From NCBI GenBank assembly GCA_046260765.1, contig JBHEOO010000017.1, positions 1 to 64,000 on the forward strand: a DNA stretch of 64,000 nt. Direction: 5' to 3'. Both the position numbers and the translations under genes were made by a program. The notes below the pieces were generated by a model that was given only the letters and a program-made list of their open reading frames with translations, did no database searches and was not told the origin of the DNA. Below are positions 33,403 through 41,284 of this stretch, piece after piece (position 1 is the stretch's first letter; each line of letters opens with the position of its first letter). The stretch comes from Chromatocurvus sp046260765. Lineage in GTDB: Bacteria; Pseudomonadota; Gammaproteobacteria; Pseudomonadales; Halieaceae.

Positions 33403-34322
33403 GGCAGGGGCACTGGCTGCAGGTGTGGGCCGTCGTGCCCTGCGTCCTTGAGAGTCAGGGTCAGCTCGCTGTCCGCCACCGTGACCAGTGCAACAACCAG
33501 CGACTCATCGCCCGCTGCCCGGATGACGCGCAGCACGCTGCCGACCGGGCGGCCGTCACCTTGCTGGGCAAGTGTGGTGCCGGATTCCATCTTTGCGGCT
33601 TCTGTGCTGGTGTAAATGCCACAGCGTCGTTTGCTCCTGCCTTTGTAATGCAGCCGCGCGACGACCTCCTGCCCGATGTAACAGCCCTTGCGAAAGTTCA
33701 GCAGGCCAGCCAGGTCGTAATTCAGAACCTGCGGTACGTGCTTGCCGCTGAGTTCGGCGGTGGTTCGCACCAGACCTCTGCGCAATTCGTTCTGCTGCCA
33801 GCGTGCCTCATTGCATTCACCGGCCTGCGACGACAGCGCCGCCAGGACATCGGGTAGAGCGGCGCGCGTCACGAAAAGTTCAAAAGCCTGGCCGGCTTCA
33901 TCCGCCTGGCAGGCCACCATCGCCGCGCTTGTCACACACATGTCCCTTCCCTCGGGTATGCTGCCAACGACGTTGCGCAGAGCTGTCGTCGCGTCCTGGC
34001 CCCATAGACCCAGTAGAGTCCATTCGTCATCCCGTTCACTGATCTGCGTGCGCGAGAAAATGGCGTATTTTTTCAGGGTCTCGTGCGTGACGTCGCGTAC
34101 ATCACTGCGCAATCGCAATGCGTAGTGCTTATCGCCCAGCTGCAGCACCCGGCAATCCGTCACGACGCGGCCCTGGGCGCTGCACAGCGCGCCGTGAGCG
34201 CTGTGCGAGGCGTCAAGCTGCAGGCAGTCGCAGGTGAGCTGGCCCTGCAGGAACGTCGGCACCTGTGCGCCGCTGAAATGTAACAGGCTGTCTGAAGAGA
34301 GTTGCGCGTAAAAAGCGGGCAT
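33369..34322 (-). CDS. ygfZ: Folate-binding Fe-S cluster repair protein YgfZ
   Basis: 317-residue GcvT-like protein that binds tetrahydrofolate and supports Fe-S cluster enzymes. The signature KGCYIGQEVVAR is present, with the Cys essential in E. coli YgfZ. The N-terminal GAQVPTFLQGQLTCDC and the domain after PQVLNYDLAGLLNFR are typical. ATG 34322 was chosen because the longer frame to 34502 crosses a low-complexity repeat and divergent sdhE. Its 3' end overlaps the ung 3' end by about 34 bp (convergent). A 10-bp triplicate repeat precedes its start. Confidence 0.92.
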   Translation of the reverse strand: MPAFYAQLSSDSLLHFSGAQVPTFLQGQLTCDCLQLDASHSAHGALCSAQGRVVTDCRVLQLGDKHYALRLRSDVRDVTHETLKKYAIFSRTQISERDDEWTLLGLWGQDATTALRNVVGSIPEGRDMCVTSAAMVACQADEAGQAFELFVTRAALPDVLAALSSQAGECNEARWQQNELRRGLVRTTAELSGKHVPQVLNYDLAGLLNFRKGCYIGQEVVARLHYKGRSKRRCGIYTSTEAAKMESGTTLAQQGDGRPVGSVLRVIRAAGDESLVVALVTVADSELTLTLKDAGHDGPHLQPVPLPYSVRGSSEAS

Positions 34323-34336
34323 GAATAGCAGTCCTG

Positions 34337-34366
34337 TTGTTCCTGGTTGTTCCTGGTTGTTCCCGG
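34337..34366. repeat. Three tandem 10-bp repeats in the ygfZ leader
   Basis: TTGTTCCTGG occurs twice exactly and once as TTGTTCCCGG, directly upstream of the ygfZ start. On the coding strand each unit contains an AGGAACA that resembles a Shine-Dalgarno core, so slippage could alter translation. Confidence 0.8.
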
Positions 34367-34449
34367 TTATTGCTGAGTCCACGGCAGACGCCGCCGATTT
34401 GCGGCTATAATGCCTGCTTTTGATCTGGCACCGGGAATACTTTACGGCG

Positions 34450-34716
34450 ATGATACGTGAAAATGAACACCGTCGGATGAAATGGGCAAGCCGCCGCGGC
34501 ATGCTCGAGCTGGATCTGATTCTCGCGCCCTTCGTCGATCAGGTTTTTCCCGCTTTGTCGGAGGAGGACCAGCTTTGCTACCGGCACCTGATGGAATGTG
34601 AGGATCAGCAGCTGTTTGGCTGGTTCCTCGGACGCGATATCCCGGAGGATCCGGACCTTGCCCGTATCGTCGACAGAATCCTCGCCTGCAACGCTGCTGG
34701 CTATTCCGCTGGCTGA
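34450..34716 (+). CDS. sdhE: Succinate dehydrogenase assembly factor (FAD-related)
   Basis: 88-residue protein, exactly the usual SdhE length. WASRRGMLELDLIL contains the RGxxE motif that interacts with the flavoprotein. SdhE promotes covalent FAD attachment to SdhA and FrdA. ATG 34450 fits the family start; the frame continues upstream to a TTG at 34420. Neighbouring ygfZ is divergent and a YgfX-like ORF follows, the sdhE-ygfX pairing known in enterobacteria. Confidence 0.92.
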   Translation: MIRENEHRRMKWASRRGMLELDLILAPFVDQVFPALSEEDQLCYRHLMECEDQQLFGWFLGRDIPEDPDLARIVDRILACNAAGYSAG

Positions 34717-34723
34717 TACCTCT

Positions 34724-35209
34724 TTGGCGCAATGGCTTCACAAAGCCATAGTGTGTGCGCTCATTTTGCAGGGTGTCCTGCTATCGCTTGCGGCGCCGCT
34801 TGCAGCATCTGCCAGTTTTGCCGCTTGTGTCCTTGCGGTGTGGAGTCTGCGGCAAACGTCGCTGGCGACGGGACAGCTTACTCTCACCAATGAGGGCTGG
34901 TGTCTCGTGGATAATGCGGGCGTGTGCTGGCGTGCGCCGGTGCACGCCGTTTCCATGGTTTTCTGTGCCTGTTCGATTCCGCTCCGCCGGGGGTACCGCT
35001 GCCGCTGGGTACTCGTGACCCGCGGCGTCTGTGGTACGGGCCCCTGGCGGTCGCTACGCCGAGCGGTGACTCTTTATGCGCGGCCCGTTCGGTTCAAGGA
35101 TCGTATCCGTGCCCGTCTGCAGGGTGTCCGGGTAGTCCAGGGTGAAGTGCAGCCCACGGCTCTCTCGACGTTCCAGCGCGCTGCGAATCATCAGCTCCGA
35201 CACCATTGA
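34724..35209 (+). CDS. Divergent YgfX/CptA-like membrane protein
   Basis: Frame following sdhE by seven bases. Two adjacent TM helices (VCALILQGVLLSLAAPLAAS, FAACVLAVWSL) are followed by LATGQLTLTNEGWCLVDNAG, which resembles YgfX, the SdhE partner. The C-terminal half is Cys/Arg-rich and the last 150 bp are antisense to the nadB 3' end, so the normal stop may have been lost or a frameshift has occurred near 34980. TTG 34724 is only a guess at the start. Position is the main support. Confidence 0.45.
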   Translation: MAQWLHKAIVCALILQGVLLSLAAPLAASASFAACVLAVWSLRQTSLATGQLTLTNEGWCLVDNAGVCWRAPVHAVSMVFCACSIPLRRGYRCRWVLVTRGVCGTGPWRSLRRAVTLYARPVRFKDRIRARLQGVRVVQGEVQPTALSTFQRAANHQLRHH

Positions 35210-36667
35210 CAGGTTGCGCAGTTCGAGCAGATCGTTGCTGACCTTGTAATTCGAGTAATACTCCGCAATCTCGGACTGCAGCAGTTCTGCTCTATGCAGC
35301 GCTCGCTGTAGTCGCTTGGTACTGCGTACAATCCCGACGTAGTCCCACATGAAGCGGCGCAGCTCATCCCAGTTATGCGAAATCACCACGTCTTCATCGG
35401 AATCGGTGACCTGGCTCTCGTCCCAGCCTCGAATGTCCGGGGCACCGGCTTTGAGCAGATCGGCGCTGGCAATATCCTCTGCCGCCGCGCGCGCGAACAC
35501 GATGCACTCCAGGAGTGAGTTGCTGGCCATGCGGTTGGCGCCATGCAGCCCGGTAAACGAGCATTCCCCCACCGCGTACAGTCCCGGGATGTCAGTTCGC
35601 GCCCGGGTGTCCACGACGATACCGCCGCAGGTGTAATGCGCGGCTGGCACCACGGGAATGGGTTCGTGCGCAATATCAATGCCGAATTCGGCACAGCGGG
35701 ACATGATGGTTGGAAAGTGCCCGCGCAGAAAGTCCTCACTCTGATGGGAAATGTCGAGATATACGCACTCGATGCCCAGACGTTTCATCTCATGGTCGAT
35801 GGCGCGCGCCACGATATCCCGCGACGCCAGCTCCGCGCGCTCGTCAAAGCGCTGCATGAAACGCTCGCCGTCCGGTAGTCGAAGCACGGCACCCTCGCCG
35901 CGCAGCGCCTCGGAGATCAGAAACGACTTGGCCCTCGGATGAAAGAGACAGGTGGGGTGGAACTGGTTGAATTCCATGTTGCCTACGCGGCAACCCGCCC
36001 GCCAGGCCATTGCGATGCCGTCGCCACTGGCGCCGTCTGGATTGCTGGTATAGAGATAGGCCTTGCTTGCGCCGCCGGTCGCCAGAATCACTGCTGGCGC
36101 CTGGAACAGGTCGACATGGTCGCTGCGCTGGTTGAGTGCATAAACGCCGTGGCAGTGGCCGTTGCGCACAACCAGATCCACAGCAACGCGATGGGTAAAT
36201 ACGTCGACGTTGTCTGCGGCCTGAACCTCACTACCCAATACATCGCCGATGGCGCGGCCGGTCTGGTCAGTGGAGTGAATGATGCGGCGGTGACTGTGGC
36301 CACCTTCCTGTACCAGGTGGAACTCCTGCGCCGCGTCGGCCGCCTGGTCGTCGCGGCGGTCAAAATTGACGCCCAGGTCTACGAGCCATTCCACGCACTC
36401 GCGGCTGTGTCTGACCGTGAACTCCACCACGTCGCGGTTACACAGGCCGGCGCCCGCTCTCAGTGTATCCTCCACATGAGAATCGATTGTGTCCCGATCA
36501 TGGAGCACGGCGGCCATGCCGCCCTGCGCCCAGTACGTGGCCCCCTGCGCGATGTCTGCCTTTGAAATCAGGGCGACGCGCAGATGACTCGGCAGACGCA
36601 GCGCGGCGCTGAGGCCGGCGGCTCCGCTACCAATAATGACGACGTCGTGGCGCCAGTGTTTTCCCAT
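35054..36667 (-). CDS. nadB: L-aspartate oxidase
   Basis: 537-residue FAD enzyme converting L-aspartate to iminoaspartate in NAD synthesis. It starts MGKHWRHDVVIIGSGAAGLS with the dinucleotide-binding GxGxxG. Substrate-site regions YWAQGGMAAVLHDRDTIDSH, SSL-type HRRIIHSTDQTGRAIG, EFNQFHPTCL and HGANRMASNSLLECIVFARA identify NadB rather than SdhA. The longer frame to 36844 includes the rpoE promoter and is rejected. Gene order nadB-rpoE (divergent) is as in Pseudomonas. Confidence 0.96.
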   Translation of the reverse strand: MGKHWRHDVVIIGSGAAGLSAALRLPSHLRVALISKADIAQGATYWAQGGMAAVLHDRDTIDSHVEDTLRAGAGLCNRDVVEFTVRHSRECVEWLVDLGVNFDRRDDQAADAAQEFHLVQEGGHSHRRIIHSTDQTGRAIGDVLGSEVQAADNVDVFTHRVAVDLVVRNGHCHGVYALNQRSDHVDLFQAPAVILATGGASKAYLYTSNPDGASGDGIAMAWRAGCRVGNMEFNQFHPTCLFHPRAKSFLISEALRGEGAVLRLPDGERFMQRFDERAELASRDIVARAIDHEMKRLGIECVYLDISHQSEDFLRGHFPTIMSRCAEFGIDIAHEPIPVVPAAHYTCGGIVVDTRARTDIPGLYAVGECSFTGLHGANRMASNSLLECIVFARAAAEDIASADLLKAGAPDIRGWDESQVTDSDEDVVISHNWDELRRFMWDYVGIVRSTKRLQRALHRAELLQSEIAEYYSNYKVSNDLLELRNLSMVSELMIRSALERRESRGLHFTLDYPDTLQTGTDTILEPNGPRIKSHRSA

Positions 36668-36777
36668 GAAATGTCCGTCAGCCCGATGTGAGTGTGTGCA
36701 AAATACGCAGCGGCGTGAGAAGCTCTGTCGCAGTATAGTCGACCCGGCGATGGTGACGAACAAATTCAATGAATGAT

Positions 36778-36805
36778 GAACTTGCGGGCGTTGCCAGGGT
36801 CTACA
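36778..36805 (+). promoter_or_regulatory. Sigma-E (AlgU/RpoE)-type promoter of rpoE
   Basis: GAACTT (36778-36783), a 16-bp spacer and TCTAC (36800-36804) match the RpoE/AlgU promoter pattern GAACTT-N16-TCTRA closely. It lies about 60 bp before the GTG start of rpoE, so the operon should be autoregulated. Confidence 0.75.
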
Positions 36806-36866
36806 GGCACGGCCGACGCTGCGGGGGACAAAGCCCGCTGGCACAGATCAAGGAGGATGGCGTCGC

Positions 36867-37448
36867 GTGACGGCCACGGCCACGGATAAACAGCTGGTTG
36901 CCAGGGTGCAGAAGGGAGACAACCGCGCTTTCGATCTGCTTGTGCTCAAGTATCAGCACAGGATACTGGGGTTGATCAGCCGCTATATTCAGGATCCGGA
37001 TGAAATGCAGGATGTTGCACAGGAAGCATTCATCAAGGCGTATCGTGCCTTGCCCGGCTTTCGTGGTGACAGCGCGTTTTATACCTGGCTCTATCGAATT
37101 GCGATCAACACCGCCAAGAATCACATTGTGGCGCGTTCCCGCCGCCCCCCTGGCAGCGATGTCGAGGTGGAAGATGCGGAGTACTACGATGGAGGCGCTG
37201 CGCTTCGCGATCTGGAAAACCCGGAAAATGCCTTGTTCGGTGAGGAACTGAAAGCTGTGGTCGAAGCAGCGATTGCAGATTTGCCTGATGATTTGCGTAC
37301 TGCGGTAACTTTGCGTGAATTTGATGGTCTTAGTTACGAGGATATCGCGGATGTCATGGATTGCCCTGTCGGCACCGTGCGTTCACGTATTTTCCGGGCA
37401 CGCGAGGCGATTGATGCCAAAGTCACCGCTCAGATTGATGGCAGTTAG
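36867..37448 (+). CDS. rpoE: RNA polymerase sigma-E / AlgU factor
   Basis: 193-residue ECF sigma factor for the envelope-stress response. Region 2 (FDLLVLKYQHRILGLISRYI, ...EMQDVAQEAFIKAYRALPGF) and region 4 (REFDGLSYEDIADVMDCPVG then TVRSRIFRAREAI) are intact. Starts at GTG 36867 with AAGGAGG nine bases before it. It is followed by rseA, rseB, rseC and mucD on the same strand and is preceded by its own sigma-E-type promoter. Confidence 0.97.
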   Translation: MTATATDKQLVARVQKGDNRAFDLLVLKYQHRILGLISRYIQDPDEMQDVAQEAFIKAYRALPGFRGDSAFYTWLYRIAINTAKNHIVARSRRPPGSDVEVEDAEYYDGGAALRDLENPENALFGEELKAVVEAAIADLPDDLRTAVTLREFDGLSYEDIADVMDCPVGTVRSRIFRAREAIDAKVTAQIDGS

Positions 37449-37488
37449 CAGAGGCGTTGCAGCAGGCAACGGCAACCCGAGGTAAAGA

Positions 37489-38109
37489 ATGACCAATAGC
37501 ACGCAAACGGAAGGGAATATGAACGAGTCCATGCGCGAGTCCTTGTCTGCACTGATGGATGGAGAGGCGAGTGAGATTGAAGTGCACCGCATTCTCGCCC
37601 GCACTGATGACGCTGAGCTTCGTGCCGCATGGTCCGACATGCACCGCAACCGCCATATCATGCATGGGTCCGCCGTGATAAGCAGCATCGATATATCCCG
37701 CGCAGTCGCTGAGTCTGTTGCGAACATGGGCAGGGCGCCCATGGCCGACAGGGTCTCCGGCGGTGGAGTGCGCCGTTCGCTGGTAAGTTTTGCGGTGGCG
37801 GCTTCGGTTACGGCCGCGGTGGTGTTCAGCGGGCAGCAGTTTCTGACATCGCCCGACGCCGTGACGCCAACAGGTGCCGGGTCACCCGGTCTGGTAAGTT
37901 CCAGCGGTGCGGTCCCTGTCCGCGCGAGTTTTGGTTCGCGCACTGAGCAGCCGTCCATGGTGCTGCAAGCCCCAGTGGGTACGAGCTATCAGGAGCTCGC
38001 ACGTCAGCGGCTACGTAAATACAGTCAGGCCCACGCCGAGCAGGCAGCCCTGAACACGCCGCAGGGTCTCGTGCCGTTTGCCCGCGTTCAGGATATTCAG
38101 TCACAGTAA
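37489..38109 (+). CDS. rseA: Anti-sigma-E factor RseA/MucA
   Basis: 206-residue inner-membrane anti-sigma. The N-terminal domain MNESMRESLSALMDGEASEI binds RpoE, and a single TM (SFAVAASVTAAVVFS) near residues 103-118 is followed by a periplasmic part. Regulated proteolysis releases RpoE in this system. ATG 37489 with GAGG upstream is preferred; an inner ATG (37519) is possible. C-terminal PVGTSYQELARQRLRKYSQA resembles MucA's RseB-binding end. Confidence 0.9.
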   Translation: MTNSTQTEGNMNESMRESLSALMDGEASEIEVHRILARTDDAELRAAWSDMHRNRHIMHGSAVISSIDISRAVAESVANMGRAPMADRVSGGGVRRSLVSFAVAASVTAAVVFSGQQFLTSPDAVTPTGAGSPGLVSSSGAVPVRASFGSRTEQPSMVLQAPVGTSYQELARQRLRKYSQAHAEQAALNTPQGLVPFARVQDIQSQ

Positions 38110-38116
38110 CATCCAT

Positions 38117-39145
38117 ATGCACCGCTCCCAGTTGCATCTGATACGTGCTTTCTTGTGCAGCGCCTGTCTGTTGCCAAACCTTCTCTGGGGCGCGTCCCAG
38201 TGTGATGATTCCAGCACAGAAGCGTTAGCGCTACTGGAGCGCATGTCCCGCTCGGGGGTAATGGTCAGTCATCAGGGGATGGCGACGCTGCAGCGCGATG
38301 GCGATATGCGTGTGCTGCAGATTCACAGAAACACCCAGGGCGACGCGACCACAGAAACATTGACACTGCTGACTGGCCAGAGCGCCCGGATCGTTCGCTC
38401 TGCTCATGCGGACACATGCGTTCACCCCGGGCAAACACTGCTCCGCCTGCGGCAGGAGGAAGGCAACATGTGCGGTGTTGCGGTGCACTACAGGCTCGCA
38501 CTCGAAACGGGTGATCTTGTCGCCGATCGGATTACCCATCGGATCATCGCCCAGCCGCGCGACATGTATCGCTATGCACATGTTCTAGAGATCGACGCAG
38601 AGACAGCGCAACTGCTGAAAGTTACCACACTTACCGCTGACGGTCGCCCTCTCGAGCAGTTCCAATACGCCAGTCTCGCATTGGAGGGAACATCGAGCGG
38701 CGATAGCGACACATCGGGCAGCACAGAGCCAGGCAGCAAGCCTGTCATCACTCGCAGTCACATCGCTTCCCATCCTGGTGGCGGGGATGATGAGGGCGAC
38801 GACGCGAAATCCGGCGACGCGCCGGCAACTGGTTTAACGCCGGAGCTGCAGCGAGATTCGAGACCAGAGTGGAAACCAGAGTGGCTGCCCGCGGGATTTG
38901 TCGCCACGCAGACCACGCCAAATGGCATGCGGCAGACCTACACTGACGGCATGGCGAGCTTCTCGGTATTCCTTGAGCCAATGGGCCAGGCCCTGCAGGC
39001 CGGTGAAGGTGCTGTGCGAGAGGGCAGCACCCTGGCTTACACCCGTGGCATGGCCGTGGCGGGCTCGATGGTTCTAGTGACAGTGATCGGGGAGGTTCCG
39101 GTGAACACCGCAAGGATCGTCGCTGACTCGGTAAGGCTGAGGTAG
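38117..39145 (+). CDS. rseB: Periplasmic sigma-E regulatory protein RseB/MucB
   Basis: 342-residue exported protein; signal MHRSQLHLIRAFLCSACLLP, cleaved near GAS. ALALLERMSRSGVMVSHQGM begins the lipid-binding LolA-like domain and the C-terminal part (PEWLPAGFVATQTTPNGMRQ to VTVIGEVPVNTARIVADSVR) matches MucB. RseB binds RseA and blocks its cleavage until mislocalised lipoproteins or LPS appear. A Ser/Gly/Asp-rich linker around residues 195-245 is longer than in relatives. Confidence 0.9.
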   Translation: MHRSQLHLIRAFLCSACLLPNLLWGASQCDDSSTEALALLERMSRSGVMVSHQGMATLQRDGDMRVLQIHRNTQGDATTETLTLLTGQSARIVRSAHADTCVHPGQTLLRLRQEEGNMCGVAVHYRLALETGDLVADRITHRIIAQPRDMYRYAHVLEIDAETAQLLKVTTLTADGRPLEQFQYASLALEGTSSGDSDTSGSTEPGSKPVITRSHIASHPGGGDDEGDDAKSGDAPATGLTPELQRDSRPEWKPEWLPAGFVATQTTPNGMRQTYTDGMASFSVFLEPMGQALQAGEGAVREGSTLAYTRGMAVAGSMVLVTVIGEVPVNTARIVADSVRLR

Positions 39146-39148
39146 CGC

Positions 39149-39640
39149 ATGCTGACGGAGTCGGGCAGGGTAGTGGCGGTGGAATCCGAGTTTGTCTGGG
39201 TCGAGACGTTGCGCCGCTCGACCTGCGGCAGCTGTGCGGCCCGCGCCGGGTGCGGTCAGCGCTTGCTGAATCGACAGGAGGGCGGTGGACGGGGGCTGAT
39301 CCGGGCGCTATCGGGTGACGCATTGAGGGCAGCCGATTGTCGCGTGGATGATCGCGTTGAGATTGCGCTGCCCGAAGAAGTTATCCTCCGCGGCTCCATC
39401 ATCGTCTACGCTTTGCCGATTGTCAGCATGATCCTCGCGGTGGCGCTGGCTTCGGTGTTGACAGGTGGTACCAGCGATGCTGCCAGCGTTGCGGCTGCAG
39501 TTACCGGCCTGGCGGCCGGCCTTGGCCTGGTGCGTTGGCACGCCTTCGCCTACCGTGATGACCCACGGATTCAGCCGGTATTGCAGCGACGCTTGTCGGC
39601 TGATGCAGATGCCGGCATTGCAGTCGCGACCATGCCGTAA
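39149..39640 (+). CDS. rseC: RseC/MucC family membrane protein
   Basis: 163-residue protein with an N-terminal Cys-rich domain (RRSTCGSCAARAGCGQRL), two adjacent TM helices (GSIIVYALPIVSMILAVALA and the following SVAAAVTGLAAGLGL) and a short cytoplasmic tail. This is the RseC/MucC layout; RseC is also linked to reduction of SoxR. It starts four bases after rseB and is followed by mucD. Full length. Confidence 0.9.
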   Translation: MLTESGRVVAVESEFVWVETLRRSTCGSCAARAGCGQRLLNRQEGGGRGLIRALSGDALRAADCRVDDRVEIALPEEVILRGSIIVYALPIVSMILAVALASVLTGGTSDAASVAAAVTGLAAGLGLVRWHAFAYRDDPRIQPVLQRRLSADADAGIAVATMP

Positions 39641-39700
39641 ACACGCTGAACTGAAATAAGCGCTAAACTTACATTTCTACGAGTGATTTGGAACTGAACT

Positions 39701-41101
39701 ATGCCAACTCCACGATTCCTTGCCCAGTGGCTGCTGTTGACGGTGTCGCTGCTGGCGACGAACTTACATGCGCAAGGCCTGCCGGATTTCCGTGATATTG
39801 TCACCGACAATGCTGCGGCCGTCGTCAAGATTCTGGTCGAACAGGAGGCGGGAGCTCCCGCCCACCCGGAGTTCGATTCGGATCAGATACCCGAGTATCT
39901 CCGGCGGTTTTTTGAGGAGCGCGGCGCGCCTCCCGGACCACGACAGCGAATGTCGATGGGATCCGGCTTCATTGTTTCTAATGACGGGTACATCGTGACC
40001 AATAATCATGTCGTCGAGCGGGCCACCAGCGTTGTTGTCCGCCTCAGCGATCGCCGCGAGTTTGATGCAGAGGTCATCGGTCTGGATGAGCGTTCTGATC
40101 TGGCGCTGCTGAAAATCGAAGGTGAAGATCTGCCGGTCGCCCGGCTGGACACGACAGACCGGCTGGATGTCGGTGAATGGGTGCTTGCCGTGGGCTCGCC
40201 GTTTGGACTCGATTATTCAGTGACGGCCGGTATCGTCAGCGCCAAGGGCCGCAGCCTGCCCACCGAGCGCAACGAGAACTATGTGCCCTTCATACAGACG
40301 GATGTCGCGATCAACCCCGGTAACTCCGGGGGGCCGCTGTTCAACCTCGACGGAGAGGTGGTTGGCGTCAATTCCCAGATATTCACCCGCAGCGGCGGCT
40401 CTATCGGCCTGTCCTTTGCCATTCCGGTCAGTGTGGTGCGCAGCGTGGTCGAGCAGCTCAAGGAGAATGGCTCTGTCTCCCGTGGCTGGCTTGGCGTGAC
40501 CATTCAGGATGTCGACCGTAACCTGGCGGAGTCCTTCGAGCTTGACCGGCCGATGGGCGCCCTGATTGCGCAACTGGCACCCGGTGGTCCGGCCGAGGGC
40601 GCGGGTTTTGAGCCTGGCGACGTGATCATTGAATTCGCGGGTCAGCCGATCGCCAGCTCTGCGGATCTGCCCCACGTGGTGGGACTGTTGCGTCCAGGTA
40701 CGGAAGTGGAGGCCGTGATTGTGCGTGAGGGCACTCGCAGGACGATCGGCGTCACAGTCGGCGGGCTCGACGCTGACGATGATCTTGCGGCTGCCGCCAA
40801 CGGCGCTTCCAGCAGAGATGAGGGCAAGCTCGGCATGCTCTGCGAGAATGCCGCCCCGGATGTGCTTGAGCGCTGGGGTCTGTCGGGTGGTGTGCTGGTG
40901 CGCAACGTTGAGCCGCAATCGCCGGCGTCAGATGCCGGCATCCGTGCCGGAGACCTCATCACGATGGTTGCCAATCAGCCGGTGCAGGACCTGGACGCCC
41001 TGCGGGACGTCGTGGAGTCATTACGCGCGGGTGCCTCGGTCCCAGTCAGGCTTATTCGCCGCGGTGCGCCCCTGTTCATTGGGCTGCGAGTGCCCGGCTG
41101 A
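39701..41101 (+). CDS. mucD: DegP/MucD-type periplasmic serine protease
   Basis: 466-residue HtrA protease. Signal peptide (MPTPRFLAQWLLLTVSLLAT, cleaved after HAQ). Catalytic triad: His103 (TNNHVVE), Asp133 (RSDLALL) and Ser209 (NPGNSGGPLF). Two PDZ domains follow, at about 275-365 and 380-460, with RGWLGVTIQDV and SPASDAGIRAGD. It degrades or refolds misfolded envelope proteins and in Pseudomonas moderates AlgU activity. Last gene of the rpoE operon. Family-typical length. Confidence 0.95.
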   Translation: MPTPRFLAQWLLLTVSLLATNLHAQGLPDFRDIVTDNAAAVVKILVEQEAGAPAHPEFDSDQIPEYLRRFFEERGAPPGPRQRMSMGSGFIVSNDGYIVTNNHVVERATSVVVRLSDRREFDAEVIGLDERSDLALLKIEGEDLPVARLDTTDRLDVGEWVLAVGSPFGLDYSVTAGIVSAKGRSLPTERNENYVPFIQTDVAINPGNSGGPLFNLDGEVVGVNSQIFTRSGGSIGLSFAIPVSVVRSVVEQLKENGSVSRGWLGVTIQDVDRNLAESFELDRPMGALIAQLAPGGPAEGAGFEPGDVIIEFAGQPIASSADLPHVVGLLRPGTEVEAVIVREGTRRTIGVTVGGLDADDDLAAAANGASSRDEGKLGMLCENAAPDVLERWGLSGGVLVRNVEPQSPASDAGIRAGDLITMVANQPVQDLDALRDVVESLRAGASVPVRLIRRGAPLFIGLRVPG

Positions 41102-41195
41102 CGCTGACACTGTCGCTCCATCAGCTACTCGCGCTGCCCGCTTCGCACTTGCGCGTGGCGGGCACGTCTTTGCTGCGTTACAATCGCGCGTCGCT

Positions 41196-41223
41196 GCTGA
41201 CGACATTGTTGCGCGTCGTCAGC
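41196..41223. other. Hairpin between mucD and lepA
   Basis: GCTGACGAC and GTCGTCAGC form a 9-bp stem with a 10-base loop. No T-run follows, so it is not a clear intrinsic terminator; it may be a processing or attenuating structure ahead of lepA. Confidence 0.4.
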
Positions 41224-41284
41224 TGGCCGAGTGCACATTCGCTAGCAATCAATACTGGCATCCCTAGGCGTAGAGTCATACCGA

